This document shows positions 54,706-64,000 of a stretch of DNA of 64,000 nucleotides, one piece after another. The notes beneath the pieces are model-generated. The model searched no databases. It was not told the DNA's origin and saw only the letters and a list, made by a program, of their open reading frames with translations. Each line of letters starts with the position of its first letter. Positions within the stretch are counted from its first letter, which is position 1. Origin of the DNA: Ramazzottius varieornatus (lineage: Eukaryota; Tardigrada; Eutardigrada; Parachela; Ramazzottiidae); NCBI GenBank assembly GCA_001949185.1, contig BDGG01000001.1:8416733-8480732 (forward strand), written 5' to 3'. Made by a program: the position numbers and the translations under genes.

Positions 54706-55429
54706 ACTACGAGTACCGCGATATTGTAGGTTGAACCGTGAGATTAGCAGCTCTCGAAGGTTTCAACGTGAAGCAGGCATGATGGATCTATATGAAAAGA
54801 GTGGTAGTCTGATTAGAACTGCTGCCAAAGCAATCCTGTGAAATGGGAAGGTGTTTGCTAGACAAGTCAGACGGAAGGTTATCAGGGTTTTTGATGAACA
54901 ACTGCACTCCGCCTTATCCTATCCGCATTTCACATCTATTGCTTTTTGCTGCGGCTTCACCTGGCAGCGTGTCATTTTTCGATCTCCAGTTTTCCGCACT
55001 TGTCAGTTTTTGACTTTCTCTCCGACTCCGTGCAAACTCAGTGTTCTTGCCGTAGACTTGCATATAGTATTTCGTGGTGTTTGTTTGGTGTTTTGCGCAT
55101 TCGATACCTTCGCTTTTTCACGTGCTGTTGTTTTTGATCATGCATTACGAGGACATGGATGTTTCAGTCTCGATCACTCGATCAGGATGAGCCTTTTGAG
55201 CGGTGTGGGACGAGCACGACTACAAGGAGGGCAGGGATGCTCTTCGAATACAGGGATGCTCTTCGTGAGATGATAAAAGCGGACCACGTGGAGAACAGGG
55301 TATTTGGTAGCGTCGGCAACGGGATGATGCGGGACCAATGTGATTACCGGGTAATTGAGACGCTCTCCGTGAAACGATGGAACTGGACGACGCGGAGAAC
55401 GGTCAGTTTGGTGTTATTTTTCCGTGGTA
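54706..55429. other. No firm gene; possibly the eroded 5' part of the polymerase
   Basis: Frames at 54851-55273 and 55159-55455 (plus) precede the polymerase relic but show no exonuclease motif I recognise. Confidence 0.35.
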
Positions 55430-57149
55430 GGCTATTGATGGATACTTCATTCTGAAGTGGCTGGTCAGCAACGGCATCATGCTGAAGGTCATCATTAACA
55501 CAAACAAGTTCATCCAGCTGAACGTCGAGCAGTTTAATATCCACTTCCAAGACTCGCTGAAATACGACCATCAGTCGTTAGCTAGATGACCCGCTACCTT
55601 CGGTCTTCATGGTAACAGCAAAGGAACATTCCCCCACAAACTGAACCGATCTGACCACTGGAACCTGACTGGACCACTGGAATACCTCACCTTGGCTGAT
55701 CTTGGCCACAACAACATGCCAGACAGCGACAAGCCGGCCTCCTTGGAATGGCCACAAGGACCGTAAGGAGAAGAACAATAGAACAATCAGTATGACGTGC
55801 AGAAATGTTCACCTACTATCGGATGGATGTCACCGTCTTAAGTTTCTGGTGCCAGCAGTTCCAGGAGCTGTACATGACTATTACCAGCGGCGTTTATCCC
55901 TTCGTCTCCGTCACTATGGTCGCCGGTGTCTGTATTGTCTCCTGGCGAACCAACTTCCTCCAGAACGACCAGGTTGCCATTGTGTTCAGCGAGGGCCAGA
56001 ATCGTCTCCAGCCGGTAGTTGGTGTCCAGTGGCTGGAATGGACAGCTCGCAAACTCGACATCAACATTGACCATCGAGACAATGGCCATGGAAAACAGAT
56101 TGGCAAGTTCTTCGTGGATGGCTACTGCGAAGCAACAAGCCAGGCGTCCGAGTTCCATGGCTGCTTCAGTCACGATGTCCTTCGTGTTTTTCACCCGACA
56201 CGCTTCATTCACTTCGCGAACACCATGAAGAACGTACATAACGACACCATGGCTCGGCGGAGTTACGTGGAAGACCTGCGCTATGAGGTAGTGACTTGCT
56301 GGGAATGTCAGTTCAAACAGGAAGCCCGACAAGACGAAGAGCTCCGCGACTTCTTCATGGATTTCGTCCCCATGGCGCCTTTACATCCGCGTGATGCTTG
56401 GAAGTGCGCCGACTCGCAACAGCAAGGTCTGTGCCAGCATTCTGATGATTAACGAACGCTAACCGGCTCATGGTGTTCTCCGGAGATCCAGGCAGCTAAG
56501 ATCCATCACATGTACCACTGGCTCTATTCCAAGGACGAGCTCTTCCTACCTTACGTCGATCTATTCCACAAGATCAAGACGGGTGCCAGTGGATATTTTG
56601 ATAACTGTGACAGCCAGCAGAAGTAGGACCAGTTCGTGGCGTGGTTCCTGCAGCATGAAGGTACTCAGCTGGACGGAGACATCAACTTCAACCCGGGCCT
56701 CCGTACCTTAGCCAAGCTGTGAATGAACGGGTAGGCACCTTGAAGACCTTCTACTCTGATAAGTGTTGTAAGTATCAATATCTTATTTTCTCTGTAGATT
56801 TTGGGGGCGTTCCGGCATGCAGGAGAACCGCGGCAGTACGGAGTTTTCGACTGATCCCGGCAAGTTCTGGCAACGGCTGCTCTCTGGTAAGAGCAAGGTG
56901 TTACCGTGGGACTTGATCAACGATGAAACGGTGCAGGTGACGTGCGAAGCCGCTAAGGGATTCGAGGACCAGAATACGACCGTCAACGTTTTCATCGCAG
57001 CCATCACCAAGTGTTATGCTCGTTTGCACCTTCTGCGATACATGGACCAGGTGGAAAATACTCGCCCAGAACGAATTTTGTATTTTGTTAGGTTATACAT
57101 TGAGCTTGCTCTCGCTGAACTGTCCGACCTCATGAACGAGTTGTTCTAA
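55430..57149 (+). pseudogene. Polinton/Maverick protein-primed DNA polymerase B (degenerate)
   Basis: The family replicates linear elements from a protein primer. In order: GYFILKWLVSNG and QFNIHFQDSLKY (exonuclease domain, 55440-55560), an in-frame TGA (about 55588), PATFGLHGNSKGTFPHKLN, then in another frame YYRMDVTVL (55810) and the nuclease-like module VDGYCEATSQASEFHGCF (about 56130), TCWECQF, LHPRDAW, then LFLPYVDLFHKIKTGASGY and FNPGLRTLAKL before the palm. The palm begins beyond a GT-AG gap (about 56731-56798) at FWGRSGMQENRG and runs through NVFIAAITKCYARL. The catalytic Tyr-x-Asp-Thr-Asp-Ser motif expected after RILYF is absent, and the frame continues VRLYIELALAEL. Several stops confirm it is dead. 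Confidence 0.83.
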
Positions 57150-57394
57150 TTTCAGTTACCAATTCCATTGTTTTCGTGAGCCGAGAAAGTGAAGTCGTCC
57201 TGATCCTCCTGTGGGCAATTTCCTTGACAACCTTTTCGTAATCAGTGAGCTGAAGCCTGTTCAACACATCACCCGATTCGCCACAATGGGCCCCAAGTCC
57301 TAAGCGATAGAACAAGTTGCTGTTCAGCGCAAGCGATGTCAGTTCTCTTATGATAAGAGTTATTATAGATCAGCAGTACAATACGATACCTTAT

Positions 57395-57880
57395 GTTCAC
57401 TGTTTATGAAGAAATGTAAATTCCAAATACGCTGCGTCGATATCTAGTCGCTTGTCGCTCCCAGGAAATTAGTTGCCCGCTCTGAAACAGCTGCTGCACA
57501 TCCCGGAAAACGGATAGTGGAACCGAGACAAATATCCGAATGATGGATAACTTCAAGTTTCTTGGACAACTGCTCCAGGCGTACGCGCTGACCGTAATTG
57601 CCTTATAGTCCGTCACGTGTGCGTCTTTGTATCCAATGTCCCGTGGCAGGTTACAAAATCGCCGTGCGGGGATCTTGGACGAGCGAAGGGCACATCTTCC
57701 GTTAACCTTCATCTTACCATTCCGGTACAGTTGACAGTGGGTTTTGTAGGTGCAGGACACGAAGCAGAAGTCCACATAAGAGCTTTGAAGTGCGGAGAGT
57801 CAGTGGAACGATGGCTTCGATGTGTTCCAGATTGAGGATGCATCCGAGGGTGCAGGTGGCGACATCGTTTCGAATTTCTG
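57395..57880 (-). pseudogene. TATA-binding-protein-like gene, copy B (convergent with polymerase B)
   Basis: Minus-strand relic with the same layout as copy A at 43.5 kb: NDVATCTLGCILNLEHI (start of the first TBP half, about 57870-57820), then after a frame change HCQLYRNGKMKVNGR (the NGK..VNG strand pair), GYKDAHVTDYKAI, and finally, in a third frame, the short RLDIDAAYLEFTFLHKQ, which aligns with the end of copy A. At least two frame changes and an in-frame stop. It converges on the 3' end of the Polinton polymerase, with about 250 bases between them. Confidence 0.65.
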
Positions 57881-58472
57881 GTCATGTAGCCATGACACAA
57901 AGGCTTCGGCCTTATCCTGAGTAGCCTTATGCTTGTCAATCAGCTGACCAAATCGTTAGCATGCCAGATCTTCCGGGTTCTTGTCGGTTCGTATCCAGTT
58001 TTCCACAAGGCGATACTGGAATGGGGCAGTTTTGATCCGAGTTTCGCTCGACATACATGTGTGGAAGAAACCAGGAGATACAGTGAGTAGTGCCCGTACA
58101 GACAGACTAGTGTATATGAATCGGGGTAGGTGAACGGATAGATAAAAAGATAGGTACAGGTATAGGGATAACAAAATGATACTGGAACTTATTCCGGCAC
58201 ACGGGAAACACGCATTCCTCATTCGCCCGAGCGCTTTACAAAAGTAAACTGCTTATCCCGAGTCAACATGGATGTTCCACCCTGTCCAGTTTGTTCTGTA
58301 CGAGCAACAAGAACGATGAAGCTAAAAGCCCACTGATGAGCAACTTCAAAACCCGTTTTACTTCTTACCATGACTGGCAACATTTTGATATCCAACAACC
58401 AACCACTGCGCCAACGCTGGATTCCTCAATCGCGATATCGAAGCTACGTTTGCTAAATTTTACCACTACAGA
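57881..58472. other. No firm gene
   Basis: A short plus-strand frame from the ATG at 58268 opens with two CPVC-like cysteines (PPCPVCS) but stops after 22 codons. The following frame at 58291-58482 is not recognised. Confidence 0.3.
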
Positions 58473-58874
58473 TTGCCACTGAACCACTGGCCCTGCACTG
58501 ACTCTCCGATGGTTGAGCACATCCGCCATCGTCCTGACAGTAGATTCGTCCTGCGCAAGTCTAGCCAGAAAACCCGAAATCACTACGGATCGGAATATGA
58601 CGCCCAACTCACCAAAGAGCAAGACTTCATGAACATCGAAGAACGACCGACGTCCAGCCAATACCTGCTGTGGATCAATCATATGGCCCGACAATCCTTG
58701 GACTTTCCACGCCTGGAGAAGGTACGAACGGTGGCCAAGTCCGATGACTGGAAACGGCTCCAGGTGAAGTTCACGTTACCAGATAGGTCGAAGAGCGGAG
58801 ATAATGAGGCGGATTTCTCGGTGTTATTCTTGAGCTCGGTAAAATTCGCTCTGCCGCAGGGAAAGAGACCGTAG
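58473..58874 (+). CDS. Hypothetical ORF downstream of the Polinton polymerase
   Basis: 133-codon frame, hydrophilic and rich in Ser/Arg/Asp, ending in SVKFALPQGKRP. The open frame extends upstream to about 58430. No known domain. Polinton origin is possible by position only. Confidence 0.35.
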   Translation: MPLNHWPCTDSPMVEHIRHRPDSRFVLRKSSQKTRNHYGSEYDAQLTKEQDFMNIEERPTSSQYLLWINHMARQSLDFPRLEKVRTVAKSDDWKRLQVKFTLPDRSKSGDNEADFSVLFLSSVKFALPQGKRP

Positions 58875-59501
58875 AAGTTCGAAAACTTTGCGACCTTAAG
58901 CTCGATGGCCTTGCTTGATAGCATGGACACCCCCTTTCTTTTCTGACTTGACCGGTGTGGTGGGCTTGTCTTTGTGCTTCAGCTTGCTGGTCGCAGGAGA
59001 ATCGGCGACGGCAGTATGGGGGACTTCTGTGCTGGAGGAATCTGGATGGCAAGAAAAAACTTCGCGTCGAGAAAGGTAACGTTTAAGAACCGGTAATAAG
59101 CAAGGATAATTAAAATTGAATCGAGTTCAATTTGGGTTAACGTGTGCTGACCACCGCTTTTTCGCGGTGCCGCACCTTCTCTCCTTCCTTCTCATCCAAG
59201 CCTTACACTGTCCACGCTGTTTTCACATCGTTATGCATCATTGGCTTTTCGCACTCGATACCAGATTTCTTATCGGTACTTTTATCCTCTCTACAACACA
59301 GCCTACATCCTCCTCGATCATGTTTAACGCCGATGGGGGACATCGGTTACTGTGGTCCGCTTTACCCACGTACCACGCCCAACGCCGTTTCCGCTCATTT
59401 CTTCTCCTCCGCCTTAGAGAAGTCCATCGTCGAAGAACTAAGACTGCGGCCCTCAGTCGGCCCTTTCCCCTCTCCTCCCTTCCCGAACATGGTCATCTAC
59501 T

Positions 59502-59777
59502 TGTAAGGAGCTTACCTCGGCAATGAAACACTCGTGCTGAATCAGCACGAACACTTCACGCACTTCTACAGTAGAACTTTCTCTTTCCTTCTGCTTCGCT
59601 GTCAAAGTATATAAACCGACTGTTCAGTAACAATCGGGGGGATTTTTCCTTTCCTTCTCTTGAGACCTAGCATTACTAATAAAGAAAACTCTCCCCAGTC
59701 AGTTCTCTCTTTATCCTAATTCCTTCTTCATCGACCGACCTTGTAGGGTTCTTGTCTAGCCAGTGGGAGGCTTTACA
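59502..59777 (+). mobile_element. Solo LTR (276 bases) with TACT target duplication
   Basis: Starts TGTAAGGAGC and ends GGCTTTACA, with inverted TGTAA/TTACA tips, and is bordered by TACT on both sides (59498-59501 and 59778-59781). Inside are TATATAAA (59608-59615) and AATAAA (59678-59683), as expected of an LTR promoter and polyadenylation signal. Without the insert and one TACT the host RT frame reads straight through. The superfamily (gypsy, BEL or copia) cannot be told from the LTR alone. Confidence 0.88.
59608..59683 (+). promoter_or_regulatory. LTR TATA box and polyadenylation signal
   Basis: TATATAAA at 59608 and AATAAA at 59678 within the solo LTR; the 63-base gap between them fits a short R region. 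Confidence 0.65.
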
Positions 59778-60998
59778 TACTCCTTAGGCGTGCGACCAAA
59801 GAAGAACGGCAAGTTCCGCGTGATTATGGATCTATCACGTCCTTTCCACTACAGTGTTAATGATTATATTGATCGTGACTGCTATCGCACACAGTATTGC
59901 CGCGTCGACAACGCTATTAATCATCTTATTTCTCTTGGTCCTGGCGCTTTAATGGCCAAGCTGGACATCAAGCATACCAGTTCGTCCAGTTGACTGGCCC
60001 CTTTTGGGCTACCAAGTAAACGGACTGTATTTTTTCGACATTGCTCTGCCTTTCGGCCTCCGTTCTTCGCCATTTTTCTCTGTCGGATATCCGACTCTGT
60101 GCTGTGGGTCTTACGCAATATGACCGGAATACAAACCCCACTTTGCTATGTGGATGACTTCCTTCTTCTCGGTCCAGCTCATTCTGACACTTGCCATATG
60201 CCTATCAATAAACTATCTGATCTTTGCACTGAGCTGGGTGTTCCTCTCGCCACAGATAAGACCGAAGGTCCTTCCACTCAGCTGACATTCCTGGGTGTTC
60301 AGCTCGATTCTGTCTCACAAACAATCAGTCTCCCTCCTTCCACATACAACGAGATACGTGCCCTGCTGGACGCATGGTCTTCGAAGAAAAAATGTACCAA
60401 GCGCGAACTGCAAAGCATCATCGGCTCCCTTGTGTTCGCTGCCAACTGCGTGCCTACTGGTAGACTGTTTACCCGGCGCATGATCAACCTTCTCGCAGAT
60501 CATAACTCATCATCAGTCACTCTCTCTCCTGACTTCCACCTCGATATCAAATGGTGGAGAGAATTCCATCCTCGATGGAACGGTCACGCTTCGTTTCTTT
60601 CTCCCTCATGGACTGATAGCACCACCATCAGACTTTACGCCGACGCATTAGGCGCTGTCTGCGGCGGCTTTTTTGATGATCATTGGTTTTCCCTTGCCTG
60701 TCTGGACTGGCTCAGTCGCAATTCCTTTTCCATCGAGTTTCTGGAGATCGTGCCTATCTACATTTCCTGCCTAGTGTGGAAAGATTTCTTTATCAACCGG
60801 CACATTTCCTTCTCATGCGATAACCTAGGCGCCTGTCACGCCTGGTCCAATCTCGGTTCTTCTAGCCGTGCTGTGCTCCAACTGCTCCGCCTGATCGCTT
60901 CTGTCTCTGCCCAGTCCAATGTCCTTATCCGGATCACTCACGTAGCCGGCATCGATAACTCCATTGCCGACGCCCTCTCTCGTCTTAATATCAGGGGA

Positions 60999-61118
60999 AA
61001 GCACCTCCGGTCGCTTTCCCCTGAAGAACACACAATCCTCTACCGAGATATCTCCATCAATGCTGACTCCTCCGTCACGCTCCATCTACGTCACAGCAGA
61101 GCCGGTTTCCAACCAGTC
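60999..61118 (+). repeat. 120-base inverted repeat, left arm
   Basis: Inverted copy of 61598-61717 with two differences in 120. It places a piece of the recombinase gene at the end of the RT-RNase H frame. Confidence 0.93.
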
Positions 61119-61149
61119 GGTTGGTGACTTAATGCTTAACTAGCGTGTG

Positions 61150-61894
61150 CTTTACTGAGCGAACGTGGAAATGACTTTGCCGGTATGGACGCACTCGTAA
61201 TTCGGATGCGACGCGAATCCCAATGCTCCCAAAACATCCCTCAAAGGGAAATCAGAAGAACTTGAGACGACGGGAAGGAGAGGAAAGTCTGATGTATCCC
61301 GGTTAAGCCGAGGATTTCCAGCGGCCAGCTTGTTGAATGTGGGTCTCGCTGGTGTTTTGGTCAGCGGCTGCTGTGGCTCCTCCAATGCGGAAGCTGTGGG
61401 AGGAGTACCGGTGAAAATGTGGTTCATGTTTGAGGAGGGTCTTAACGGCTTGGTTAAAGAGCGAATGGGTAAGGAAGGTACCGTCGTTGAATTGGAACAC
61501 GGGGAGCTCAGGTGAAATTAGGACTTCGCGCTGGTGACGGAAGTTCATAAAGGCACGGACAGGGCACACCGAATGGTGAGTTGGAGGAAGAGTCACTGAC
61601 TGGTTGGAAACCGGCTTTGCTGTGACGTAGATGGAGCGTGACGGAGGAGTCAGCATTGATGGAGATATCTCGGTAGAGGATTGTGTGTTCTTCAGGGGAA
61701 AACGACCGGAGGTGCTTGGTCGTAAATTCGGAGGAGCGAAGAAGACCGAAGAAGGCAAAGCAGCAGGCGGTCCGCGAAAGATTCTGAGTGGCGGCGTCGA
61801 GCCCAGAATATCGAAGGCGAGTCTTGATGCCTGTCGAGTGGTTCAGCGGTGATACGCAGCCCTCGCTTGCCGAGTCTGTGCGGCGAACAGGCAT
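61150..61894 (-). pseudogene. DIRS/Ngaro-type tyrosine recombinase (inverted relative to its RT)
   Basis: The minus-strand frame 61894-61508 contains CCFAFFGLLRSSEFTT, which carries the first catalytic Arg. The stretch after a one-frame change (61758-61303) contains VCPVRAFMNF and the box II HSFRIGGATAAA (HxxR) with HIQQAGRWKSSA, where the final catalytic Tyr is expected just beyond. A further frame (61427-61152) follows as a possible 3' tail. In these elements the recombinase normally follows the RT on the same strand; here it points the other way, so the element was rearranged. Confidence 0.8.
61598..61717 (-). repeat. 120-base inverted repeat, right arm
   Basis: Partner of 60999-61118 (118 of 120 identical), lying in its natural place inside the recombinase gene. 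Confidence 0.93.
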
Positions 61895-61984
61895 CTTGAG
61901 TTCGATTCGCGTTTGGAGCGATTTTCCACTTCAACGGTCAGACGGCAAGATCCACATCCATTTCAACGGCTGAACTGTACGGAT

Positions 61985-62347
61985 CAAGTAATCAAGCGAT
62001 GGAACATCTCGGGATCGTCAAGCCAGGCAGGCGGCTGCGTCCAACCGGAGGCGTACGCTTGCGCGGATCAAGGCATTAGAGGAACACGTACTTGATCTGG
62101 ACTATGACGCTGTTGCGGAACAAGACCCGCGCGGGTACTGGTTAGTCCAGCGGAATCGGCTACCGAAGTTGTTTCGGCTCGCCATGGATATCTTTGTCGT
62201 GCAAACGTCCTCAGCTGCTGTTGAACGGGTTTTTCCTACCGTGTATTAGTTGTCCACTGGACGCCGGAACCAACTTGCAGCAAGCCGTTTAGAGGAAGAA
62301 GTCTTCATACAGAGAAGTTTCAACCATTTGCCGGAGGCTGCATGAAT
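61985..62347 (+). pseudogene. hAT-family transposase, C-terminal dimerisation domain
   Basis: The plus frame carries DLDYDAVAEQDPRGYWLV, LPKLFRLAMDIFVVQTSSAAVERVF (read here in two parts, RLAMDIF and SSAAVERVF) and, after an in-frame TAG (62248-62250), STGRRNQLAASRLEEEVFIQ. YW, P.L...A and SSAA.ERVF followed by RN.L are the hAT C-terminal block. No upstream catalytic part was found and no TIR is visible. The stop in the middle makes it a relic. Confidence 0.85.
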
Positions 62348-62737
62348 TGCTGCTCGGTACAACTTTGATACTATACTTGCCTGTGATTACTTCCCGGTAT
62401 GCGCACCCTGGGGAAATAGTAGTGCAACTTGCAACCGACACAAAGTTGTTCTGATTTCGTGATTGTAGCCGTAGCAGCGAGAGTTCGCTAAGAGTCGAAA
62501 ATCAATTCCGACTTTGGAATCGTGTTCCTCAGTTCTACTTGATGCATGAGACACATTTGGATCCTTCCTCAGAATACCCGGAACTTCATACGTGCTTCCT
62601 GAACAATTTGGACAGACAGCCTTCGGACGCATTCTCGTATGGAGATATCCATATATCCACCTTGTCTTTCCCCATTTTAGTTATCCAGAAAATTCTATCA
62701 TCACCATAAAAGATTTTGTGAGGACGAAAATTTTCAG

Positions 62738-63040
62738 AGGACTGATATAAAGACTAAATTTCGGGGATTAAAACTGATATGGTTCAAGATTCAGTTTCAG
62801 TCTGGAAACTGAAACTCAAATTGTACAGACTAGAGTGGTCGTCGAAGGACTGAAACTAGATGTCAAGGGACAGAATCGTTTTCGTCCAGACTGAAACTGA
62901 TATCTTGAGGGACTGAATCATATCAGTCTGAGTGAGATTGATGTACCGCGAGACTAAAACAAGTTCAGTCCGACGAGACTGATATACCGTGAAACTGAAA
63001 TGATTTCGGTCCGAAGAAAACTGAAACTAAATACAACACT
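62738..63040. repeat. Degenerate short repeats (ACTGAAACT / GACTGATAT words)
   Basis: ACTGATAT, ACTGAAACT and their inverses (AGTTTCAGT, ATATCAGTC) recur at irregular 25-45 base spacing, like an eroded minisatellite. Confidence 0.65.
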
Positions 63041-64000
63041 GGCCTACATCTCCTACTATTGTACATTCGACTACTTTCGGAACTTTCAAGAACTACGTGG
63101 AAAAACTGAATTTACCAAATTTCAAGGTGTAGAAACAACATCGATGCTGTCTTGCTTGTTCAAGAAGAACACGTCAGAAAGTTTGTTTCTCATTGACGCT
63201 ACTTTTTCTTCGGCGCTCTTGCCACATCTTTCCAGGTTTGCTCATGCGGCGCTAAGTGCTGCTAGCATTCAAACAAAAAAGAGGTCGGTATTATTATGGT
63301 AGCGGAGACCGTCGGTGGCGGTGCAAACATCGTACTGTCCCAGCAGTGTTGTGAGAGTCTGATTTTCGGCCGCTAAACACTTTCTATGGTTGACGAAAAA
63401 CCTTGGAGCGATTGGTAGACAGCGGCATCGATCGACCGATTGTTCCATATTTGGGTTCAAAAAACGCCAATGACTTGCTCGAGCTACCGGACGTCCATCC
63501 GTTGTGGAAAGGTGCGGCTGTGTTTATGTAACAACCGTATCTGCCATAATGCGATATGCGATGCATTGCGAATACGGTCAACCGTATCTGCGATGTTGTG
63601 TGTACTGACGCGCCGCTATACGGGTATAATAAAGCGACGAGCACCCACTGACTAAGACCACGTACAAAAAAATGGGCAATATACCTGCAGTTCCGAAATG
63701 TGACAGCGCACTTTAGGATGAATGTCGTCTTGTGCAATAAGTACGTGGAATTTCGTTCCCATACGTTGGGAGAATATTGGTCGTGTCGAAAAATAATTAC
63801 TTGACTGATAAACACACCAGAAGAACAGATTATTCAAGAAAAACGACAGTGAGATCGGGGAGTTTGGTCCTGTGGAATCCTGTCTGCCCAAGCGGCACTC
63901 ACGTCGGTTTCACATAGTAAAGCGATGGTGATTATAGCACAATGTTGGGAGAATAGCAAAACAACGCTGTTTACAATAAAACAGAAAATTCAAATGCAAA
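63041..64000. other. No gene recognised
   Basis: Short frames only (for example 63440-63655 plus and 63384-63815 minus), none with a domain I know. Confidence 0.4.

Larger units (their letters stand above)
59333..61118 (+). pseudogene. DIRS/Ngaro-type reverse transcriptase-RNase H, interrupted by a solo LTR
   Basis: This group uses a tyrosine recombinase instead of an integrase. The pre-RT stretch (GPFPSPPFPNMVIY, to 59501) is cut by the 276-base LTR and continues at 59778 with SLGVRPKKNGKFRVIMDLS. The palm follows: MAKLDIK (59950), a frame change, FFDIALPFGLRSSPF (about 60025-60070), another shift, and the catalytic CYVDDFLLL (about 60150). The frame 60099-61127 then runs without a break through LTFLGVQLDS, the RT thumb and an RNase H domain, ending ADALSR at about 60985. 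From 60999 the frame enters a copied piece of the recombinase gene (KHLRSLSPEEHTILYRD...) and stops at 61127. Three breaks make it inactive. Confidence 0.87.

Overview
The window is nuclear DNA of a multicellular animal, most likely an invertebrate. Genes are split by short GT-AG introns, there is a eukaryotic histidine tRNA with an oligo-T terminator, and the second half is packed with animal-type transposons (LINEs, DIRS/Ngaro, pogo, mariner, hAT and Polinton/Maverick pieces). An ecdysozoan such as a nematode or tardigrade would fit, but the species cannot be named from sequence alone.

Bases 1 to about 18,400 are gene-rich. The 3' two thirds of a UTP20 (ribosome small-subunit processome) gene fills 459-11289 with 28 visible exons. 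It is followed by a three-exon F-box gene, a small secreted protein on the minus strand, tRNA-His, two further secreted or mucin-like proteins on the plus strand and a broken DGAT2-type acyltransferase. This part is studded with about 14 copies of a short palindromic MITE-like repeat (core AAGTGGCGCAC / GTGCGCCACTT). The repeat sits in nearly every long intron and in no short one.

Bases 18,400 to 64,000 are transposon-rich. In order they hold: a jockey/CR1-like LINE relic; a LINE with a C-terminal PD-type nuclease (three relics at 22.1-24.2, 28.6-29.1 and 30.9-32.6 kb); a 3.7 kb pogo-like element with 54-base terminal inverted repeats; an intact single-exon glycosyltransferase (GT92/DUF23-like); an intron-split retroelement-type integrase; a Polinton-like cassette (packaging ATPase, pX-like core protein, a third ORF) lying head to head with a degenerate TATA-binding-protein-like gene; a mariner relic; a complete 1,546-base pogo-like transposon with an intact transposase; a broken Polinton-type DNA polymerase B beside a second TBP-like relic; a DIRS/Ngaro retroelement interrupted by a solo LTR and carrying a nearly identical 120-base inverted duplication; and a hAT transposase tail.

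The most interesting signals are two: the TBP-fold genes that twice accompany Polinton core genes, and the intron-resident hairpin repeat family that accounts for the two-peaked intron lengths of UTP20. The most intact mobile element, and the best candidate for recent activity, is the pogo-like transposon at 49255-50800.
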